From the NCBI RefSeq assembly GCF_028656935.1, contig NZ_JAMDGZ010000023.1, positions 1-63,407 of the forward strand: a stretch of DNA of 63,407 nt, given 5' to 3'. The notes below the pieces were generated by a model. It was given only the letters and a program-made list of their open reading frames with translations. It was not told the origin of the DNA and ran no database searches. Positions 58,038 to 63,407 of this stretch are shown here, one piece after another. Every line of letters begins with the position of its first letter. The stretch's first letter is position 1. Both the position numbers and the translations under genes were made by a program. The stretch is from Pseudomonas rubra (GTDB lineage Bacteria > Pseudomonadota > Gammaproteobacteria > Pseudomonadales > Pseudomonadaceae).

Positions 58038-58667
58038 ATGCAAATGGGATTGGACTTCAACCTGGTCGAGGACCTGGTCGCCGGTGTCGATGAAGTGGGC
58101 CGTGGCCCGCTGTGTGGCGCCGTGGTTACCGCCGCCGTGATTCTCGACCCGCAACGGCCGATTCTGGGGCTCAACGATTCGAAAAAGCTCACTGAAGCCA
58201 AGCGTGAAAAGCTTTTTGACGAAATTTGTGAAAAAGCCCTGAGCTACTGTATTGCCCGTGCCGAGGTCGAGGAAATCGACCAGTTGAACATTCTTCACGC
58301 CACCATGCTGGCCATGCAGCGTGCGGTTGAAGGCCTGAGCGTGACGCCAAAATTGGCGCTGATCGACGGTAATCGCTGCCCGCAGTTGTCGGTGCCAGCG
58401 GCGCCGGTGGTCAAGGGTGATAGCCAGGTACCGGCGATTGCTGCGGCATCGATTTTGGCCAAGGTCACCCGTGACCGGGAAATGGCCGCCTTCGAGTTGA
58501 TTTACCCCGGCTACGGCATTGGCGGGCACAAGGGCTACCCGACGCCGGTGCACCTCGAAGCCCTGGCACGCCTGGGGCCGACGCCGATTCATCGGCGCTC
58601 CTTTGCACCGGTGCGCGCCGCCTTCGAGGCCCGCGATGCGCTCAGTGGCGGGTTCGCCGAGGTCTGA
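58038..58667 (+). CDS. rnhB: Ribonuclease HII
   Basis: RNase HII removes ribonucleotides from DNA-RNA duplexes. The 209-residue product shows [15 protein letters not shown] (catalytic Asp and Glu), [15 protein letters not shown] and the later Asp in VTRDREM. The start ATG 58038 follows the lpxB stop directly, and a hairpin with a T-rich tail follows 56 bases after its end. Confidence 0.96.
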   Translation: MQMGLDFNLVEDLVAGVDEVGRGPLCGAVVTAAVILDPQRPILGLNDSKKLTEAKREKLFDEICEKALSYCIARAEVEEIDQLNILHATMLAMQRAVEGLSVTPKLALIDGNRCPQLSVPAAPVVKGDSQVPAIAAASILAKVTRDREMAAFELIYPGYGIGGHKGYPTPVHLEALARLGPTPIHRRSFAPVRAAFEARDALSGGFAEV

Positions 58668-58723
58668 CCGGGCGAGGCGGGCGTCACGCGTCAGGACTGC
58701 CCCACACTGGCTGTTGTTTTGAT

Positions 58724-58756
58724 CAAGGCCCGGTACAATCCGGGCCTTGTTGTTTT
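58724..58756 (+). terminator. Terminator after rnhB
   Basis: CAAGGCCCGG (58724-58733) and CCGGGCCTTG (58740-58749) form a perfect stem around TACAAT, followed by TTGTTTT-like bases. It ends the lpx unit just before dnaE, which then needs its own promoter or read-through. Confidence 0.75.
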
Positions 58757-58775
58757 GTGCTGCTATAGGATCATC

Positions 58776-61700
58776 ATGTCGGCCTCTTTCGTTCATCTTC
58801 GCCTGCACACCGAATTCTCGCTGGTCGATGGCCTGGTGCGGATCAAGCCGCTGGCCAAGGCCTTGGCGGCGATGAACATGCCGGCGGTCGCGGTTACCGA
58901 CCAGAGCAACATGTGCTCGCTGGTCAAGTTCTACAAGAACGCCATGGGCGCCGGCATCAAGCCGATCTGCGGCGCCGACCTGTGGCTGGCCAACAGCGAT
59001 CCGGATGCGCCGCTGTCGCGTATCTGCCTGCTGGCCATGGATGCCCAGGGCTACCGCAACCTGACCGAGCTGATTTCTCGTGGCTGGGTCGATGGCCAGC
59101 GCAATGGCCTGGTGATTATCGAACGCCCGTGGATCGCCGAGGCCAGCGAGGGCCTGATTGCCTTGTCTGCGGCCAAGGAAGGCGACATCGGCATGGCGTT
59201 GCTCAATGGCAACCCGGATGAAGCTGAAGCTTTGCTGTGCGATTGGCTGCAGATGTTCCCGCAACGTTTCTACGTCGAGGTACAGCGTACCAACCGCGCC
59301 GGTGACGAGGAGTACCTGCACGCTGCCGTGGCCCTGGCCGACAAGCTCGACGCGCCGCTAGTGGCGACCAACGATGTGCGCTTCATCAAACAGACCGACT
59401 ACGACGCCCACGAAACCCGCGTCTGCATCGGCGAGGGCCGGGCCCTGGATGACCCGCGTCGTTCGCGCAACTACAGCGACCAGCAGTACCTGAAAAGCCC
59501 GGAAGAAATGGCCGAGCTGTTCAATGACCTGCCCGAGGCGATTGCCAACACGGTCGAAATCGCCAAGCGTTGCAACATCCAGGTGCAATTGGGCAAGCAC
59601 TTCCTGCCGGACTTCCCGACGCCCAACGGCATGGGCATCGATGATTACCTGCGCCACGTCTCCCACGAAGGCCTGGAAGAGCGCCTGGCGGTACTGTGGC
59701 CAAAAGAAACCACGCCGAATTATGAAGAGAAGCGTCAGGTCTACCTCGACCGGTTGAAGTTCGAGCTGGATATCATCATCCAGATGGGCTTCCCCGGTTA
59801 CTTCCTGATCGTTATGGACTTCATCAAGTGGGCCAAGAACAACGGCGTGCCGGTCGGCCCGGGCCGGGGTTCGGGTGCCGGTTCGCTGGTGGCCTACGTC
59901 CTGAAGATTACCGACCTCGACCCGCTGGCCTATGACCTGCTGTTCGAACGCTTCCTCAACCCGGAACGGGTATCGATGCCCGACTTCGACGTCGACTTCT
60001 GCATGGACGGTCGCGACCGGGTCATCGAGTATGTGGCCGACGCCTACGGGCGCAACGCGGTGAGCCAGATCATCACCTTCGGCACCATGGCGGCCAAGGC
60101 GGTGGTGCGTGATGTGGCGCGGGTGCAGGGCAAGTCCTACGGTCTGGCCGACCGCCTGTCGAAGATGATCCCCTTCGAAGTCGGCATGACCCTGGACAAA
60201 GCCTACGAGCAGGAAGAGATCCTGCGCGATTTCCTCAAGACCGACGAGGACGCCAAGGAAATCTGGGACATGGCCCTGAAGCTTGAGGGTGTCTGTCGCG
60301 GTACCGGTAAACATGCCGGTGGTGTGGTTATCGCCCCGACCAAGCTCACCGACTTCTCGCCGATCGCCTGTGATGAAGAGGGCGGCGGCCTGGTCACCCA
60401 GTTCGACAAGGATGACGTCGAGGCCGCGGGCCTGGTGAAGTTCGACTTCCTCGGCCTGCGGACCCTGACCATCATCAAGTGGGCGATGGAAACCATCAAC
60501 CGCGAGCAGGCCAAGCACGGCCTGGAAGACCTGAACATCGATTTCATCCCGCTGGATGACAAGAAAACCTACGAACTGCTGCAAAAAGCCGAAACTACGG
60601 CGGTGTTCCAGCTTGAATCGCGGGGCATGAAGGAGCTGATCAAGAAGCTCAAGCCTGACTGCCTGGAAGACCTGATCGCACTGGTGGCGTTGTTCCGTCC
60701 CGGCCCGCTGCAATCGGGCATGGTGGATGACTTCATCAACCGCAAGCACGGTCGTGCCGAACTTGCCTACCCGCATTCGGACTACCAGTACGAAGGCCTC
60801 AAACCGGTTCTGGCGCCGACCTACGGCATCATCCTGTACCAGGAACAGGTGATGCAGATCGCGCAGGTCATGGCCGGTTACACCCTCGGTGGTGCGGACA
60901 TGCTGCGCCGGGCCATGGGTAAGAAAAAGCCCGAGGAAATGGCCAAGCAGCGCGGTGGCTTCATCGAAGGTTGTGCCAGCAACAATATCGATCCGGACCT
61001 TGCCGGTAACATTTTTGACCTGGTAGAGAAGTTCGCCGGTTACGGGTTCAACAAATCTCACTCCGCCGCTTACGGCCTGGTGTCCTACCAGACCGCCTGG
61101 CTCAAGACGCACCACCCGGCACCGTTCATGGCTGCGGTACTGTCGGCGGATATGCACAACACCGACAAGGTCGTGACCTTGATCGAGGAAGTGCGCAGCA
61201 TGAAGCTGCGCCTCGATGCGCCGGATGTGAACACCTCCGACTTCAAGTTCACCGTCAATAACGATGGCCGTATCGTCTATGGCCTGGGTGCGATCAAGGG
61301 CGTGGGCGAGGGGCCGGTCGAGGCCATCGTCGAAGCCCGGGCAGGCGGTCCGTTCAAGGACCTGTTCGACTTTTGCGAGCGGGTCGACCTAAAACGCATC
61401 AACAAACGCACCCTCGACGCACTGATCCGCAGTGGCGCGCTGGACCGTCTGGGCCCGTACTTCCACGACGAGCTCAAGGCTTATCAGGCCAACATCGACC
61501 GCAATCGCGCGGTGCTGCTGGCGGCGATGGAAGAAGCGATCAAGGCTGCCGAACAGATCGCACGCACCGCTGACAGCGGCCACGCCGACCTGTTTGGCGG
61601 GCTGTTCGTCGAAGAAGACGCCGATGTCTATGGCAATCACCGCAAGGCCCGCGAGCTGACGCTCAAAGAGCGCCTGCGTGGTGAAAAGGACACCCTGGGG

Positions 61701-62297
61701 CTGTACCTGACCGGTCACCCGATTGATGAGTACGAAGGCGAGATCCGCCGTTTTGCCCGCCAGCGCATCATCGATCTCAAGCCTGCGCGCGATACTCAGA
61801 CCGTTGCCGGGATGATCATTGCCCTGCGCGTGATGAAGAACAAGAAGGGCGACAAGATGGGCTTCGTCACCCTCGACGACCGTTCCGGGCGTATCGAGGC
61901 GTCGCTGTTCGCCGATGCCTTCATGGCCAACCAGGCCTTGCTGCAGACCGATGCTATGGTGGTGGTTGAAGGCGAGGTCAGCAACGATGACTTCTCTGGC
62001 GGCTTGCGCCTGCGGGTCAAGCGGGTGATGAGCATGGAAGATGCGCGCACCAACCTGGCTGAGAGCCTGCGCCTGAAAGTACACAGCGACGCCCTCAAGG
62101 GCGACCGGCTGAACTGGTTGGGCGAGCTGTTCAAGCGCCACCGCGGTGCCTGCCCGATCACCATGGAGTACACCGGCAGCGATGCCAAGGCCATGCTGCA
62201 GTTCGGCGAAAGCTGGCGTATCGACCCTGCCGACGGCCTGATTCAGGCCCTGCGTGACCAGTTCGGACGTGAGAACGTCTTTTTGCAATATCGATGA
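58776..62297 (+). CDS. dnaE: DNA polymerase III alpha subunit
   Basis: DnaE is the replicative polymerase. The 1173-residue chain has an N-terminal PHP domain (LRLHTEFSLVDG, about 10), the catalytic palm with GPGRGSGAGSLVAY and PDFDVDFCMDGRDRVI (catalytic Asp pair), the fingers and beta-binding regions, and an OB-fold near the C-terminus (about 990-1070). ATG 58776 has AGGA 8 bases before; earlier ATG 58719 lies within the terminator. It is a normal DnaE1 length. Confidence 0.97.
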   Translation: MSASFVHLRLHTEFSLVDGLVRIKPLAKALAAMNMPAVAVTDQSNMCSLVKFYKNAMGAGIKPICGADLWLANSDPDAPLSRICLLAMDAQGYRNLTELISRGWVDGQRNGLVIIERPWIAEASEGLIALSAAKEGDIGMALLNGNPDEAEALLCDWLQMFPQRFYVEVQRTNRAGDEEYLHAAVALADKLDAPLVATNDVRFIKQTDYDAHETRVCIGEGRALDDPRRSRNYSDQQYLKSPEEMAELFNDLPEAIANTVEIAKRCNIQVQLGKHFLPDFPTPNGMGIDDYLRHVSHEGLEERLAVLWPKETTPNYEEKRQVYLDRLKFELDIIIQMGFPGYFLIVMDFIKWAKNNGVPVGPGRGSGAGSLVAYVLKITDLDPLAYDLLFERFLNPERVSMPDFDVDFCMDGRDRVIEYVADAYGRNAVSQIITFGTMAAKAVVRDVARVQGKSYGLADRLSKMIPFEVGMTLDKAYEQEEILRDFLKTDEDAKEIWDMALKLEGVCRGTGKHAGGVVIAPTKLTDFSPIACDEEGGGLVTQFDKDDVEAAGLVKFDFLGLRTLTIIKWAMETINREQAKHGLEDLNIDFIPLDDKKTYELLQKAETTAVFQLESRGMKELIKKLKPDCLEDLIALVALFRPGPLQSGMVDDFINRKHGRAELAYPHSDYQYEGLKPVLAPTYGIILYQEQVMQIAQVMAGYTLGGADMLRRAMGKKKPEEMAKQRGGFIEGCASNNIDPDLAGNIFDLVEKFAGYGFNKSHSAAYGLVSYQTAWLKTHHPAPFMAAVLSADMHNTDKVVTLIEEVRSMKLRLDAPDVNTSDFKFTVNNDGRIVYGLGAIKGVGEGPVEAIVEARAGGPFKDLFDFCERVDLKRINKRTLDALIRSGALDRLGPYFHDELKAYQANIDRNRAVLLAAMEEAIKAAEQIARTADSGHADLFGGLFVEEDADVYGNHRKARELTLKERLRGEKDTLGLYLTGHPIDEYEGEIRRFARQRIIDLKPARDTQTVAGMIIALRVMKNKKGDKMGFVTLDDRSGRIEASLFADAFMANQALLQTDAMVVVEGEVSNDDFSGGLRLRVKRVMSMEDARTNLAESLRLKVHSDALKGDRLNWLGELFKRHRGACPITMEYTGSDAKAMLQFGESWRIDPADGLIQALRDQFGRENVFLQYR

Positions 62298-62395
62298 ATT
62301 TTTAATCTCGACCTGAATGCGCCTGATCCCTTAAGGTAGGGCGCCAAACGGATCAACCGGCCGGCCGCCTGGCCGTAGACCCAAGACGGATGCCT

Positions 62396-63343
62396 ATGAA
62401 CCCGAATTTTCTGGATTTCGAACAGCCGATTGCTGACCTGCAAGCCAAGATCGAAGAGCTGCGCCTGGTTGGCAATGACAACTCGCTGAACATCGGCGAT
62501 GAGATTGCCCGTCTGCAAGACAAGAGCAGCACCCTGACCGAGAGCATTTTCGGCAACCTGACCAGCTGGCAGATCGCCCGCCTGGCGCGCCACCCGCGTC
62601 GCCCGTACACCCTGGACTACATCGAGCACATCTTCACCGAGTTCGACGAACTGCACGGCGACCGTCATTTCTCCGATGACGCCGCTATCGTTGGTGGTAT
62701 CGCGCGTCTGGACGACAAGCCGGTGATGGTCATCGGTCACCAGAAAGGCCGCGAAGTGCGCGAAAAGGTTCGCCGCAACTTCGGCATGCCGCGCCCTGAA
62801 GGCTACCGCAAGGCTTGCCGCCTGATGGAAATGGCCGAGCGCTTCAAGATGCCGATCCTGACCTTCATCGACACTCCGGGCGCCTACCCAGGCATCGACG
62901 CCGAAGAGCGCAACCAGAGCGAAGCGATTGCCTGGAACCTGCGCGTCATGGCGCGCCTGAAAACCCCGATCATCGCCACCGTTATCGGTGAAGGTGGATC
63001 GGGCGGTGCCCTGGCCATTGGTGTCTGCGATCAGCTGAACATGCTGCAGTATTCGACCTACTCGGTGATCTCGCCGGAAGGTTGCGCCTCGATCCTGTGG
63101 AAGACCGCCGAAAAGGCCTCGGATGCTGCCGAGGCCATGGGTATCACCGCCGAGCGCCTGAAAGGCCTGGGCATTGTCGACAAGGTCATTGCCGAGCCTC
63201 TGGGCGGCGCGCACCGTGATCCGGCGAAGATGGCCGGCAACGTTCGCGGCGAGCTGATCGAGCAACTCGACATGCTCAAGAAGTTCGACAACGACGCGCT
63301 GCTCAAGCGCCGTTACGACCGTCTGATGAGCTACGGGCTCTGA
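62396..63343 (+). CDS. accA: Acetyl-CoA carboxylase carboxyltransferase subunit alpha
   Basis: AccA with AccD carries out the carboxyl-transfer half-reaction making malonyl-CoA. The 315-residue product begins [22 protein letters not shown] and has the crotonase-like core with [24 protein letters not shown] and [18 protein letters not shown] 62396 gives the usual start; ATG 62390 is in frame and adjacent. It follows dnaE by about 100 bases, the usual dnaE-accA order. It ends close to a REP. Confidence 0.97.
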   Translation: MNPNFLDFEQPIADLQAKIEELRLVGNDNSLNIGDEIARLQDKSSTLTESIFGNLTSWQIARLARHPRRPYTLDYIEHIFTEFDELHGDRHFSDDAAIVGGIARLDDKPVMVIGHQKGREVREKVRRNFGMPRPEGYRKACRLMEMAERFKMPILTFIDTPGAYPGIDAEERNQSEAIAWNLRVMARLKTPIIATVIGEGGSGGALAIGVCDQLNMLQYSTYSVISPEGCASILWKTAEKASDAAEAMGITAERLKGLGIVDKVIAEPLGGAHRDPAKMAGNVRGELIEQLDMLKKFDNDALLKRRYDRLMSYGL

Positions 63344-63345
63344 TC

Positions 63346-63394
63346 AATCGCGGGTCAAGCCCGCTCCCACAGAGTGCTAGGCAAACTGTGGGAG
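63346..63394. repeat. REP-like element after accA
   Basis: ATCGCGGGTCAAGCCCGCTC is a REP half with one or two changes, and CTCCCACA (63364-63371) pairs with TGTGGGAG (63387-63394). It could end the accA transcript. The window ends at 63407 with no further gene visible. Confidence 0.65.
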
Positions 63395-63407
63395 ATTCTA
63401 TGGTTTT

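Noticed and set aside
58734..58739. TACAAT in the loop of the rnhB terminator as a dnaE -10 box
   Set aside because: No -35 box lies at proper spacing (the nearest TTGTTT gives 14 bases), so a promoter cannot be supported.

Overview
This window is chromosomal DNA from a fluorescent pseudomonad, most probably the Pseudomonas putida group. The case rests on high GC content, gene orders that match conserved Pseudomonas blocks (prfB-lysS; lptF-ppc-adk; rpsB-tsf-pyrH-frr-uppS-cdsA-dxr-rseP-bamA-skp-lpxD-fabZ-lpxA-lpxB-rnhB-dnaE-accA), and many copies of the roughly 25-bp REP half-palindrome typical of this group. There is no prophage, insertion sequence, CRISPR array, rRNA or tRNA that I can see.

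Layout. 1-586 has no gene; it holds a long imperfect inverted repeat and a likely prfB promoter. 587-3277 is prfB (with its +1 programmed frameshift) and lysS. 3378-9155 is a Pseudomonas-specific envelope block: a TetR regulator, a tight four-gene unit (lipoprotein, HExxxH/QEGLA protein of the DUF1704/MATCAP type, alpha/beta-hydrolase lipoprotein, small membrane protein), then on the minus strand two DUF4398 lipoproteins, one of them the OmpA-like LptF, and a small acidic protein. 9275-17260 carries ppc, adk, tsaB, several small conserved proteins, an extensin-like protein, a protein with two internal repeats and rsmJ. 17257-22256 is a TetR-regulated two-gene RND efflux system. 22317-29262 (mostly minus) carries a DUF4197 protein, two YbaY-like proteins, plsB, a cold-shock protein, rlmA and dapE. 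29438-34731 carries an NdvB-like GH17/GT2 glucan synthase and the TcdA/CsdE/CsdA sulfur and tRNA-modification group. 34786-43745 carries dapD, an ArsC-like protein, a cation/proton antiporter, a membrane protein, dapC, glnD and map. 44092-63343 is the classic growth block from rpsB to accA.

How the genes work together. The right third couples translation (S2, EF-Ts, RRF, Map), pyrimidine nucleotide supply (PyrH), isoprenoid carrier synthesis (Dxr, UppS), phospholipid (CdsA, PlsB), fatty acid (FabZ, AccA), lipid A (LpxD, LpxA, LpxB) and outer-membrane protein assembly (BamA, Skp, RseP). Three steps of the succinylated DAP branch of lysine and peptidoglycan synthesis (DapD, DapC, DapE) are spread over the middle. 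TsaB (t6A synthesis) and TcdA with CsdA/CsdE (conversion to cyclic t6A) act on the same tRNA base.

Most of the window is well-known biology. The parts most worth a second look are the DUF1704 four-gene unit, an A/U-rich hairpin that could hide the ribosome binding site of a TTG-started membrane protein at 38244, the alternative fabZ start with a strong Shine-Dalgarno, an internally deleted PEP-mutase-family remnant at 14904, the two-repeat protein at 15762, and two TetR-type palindromes.
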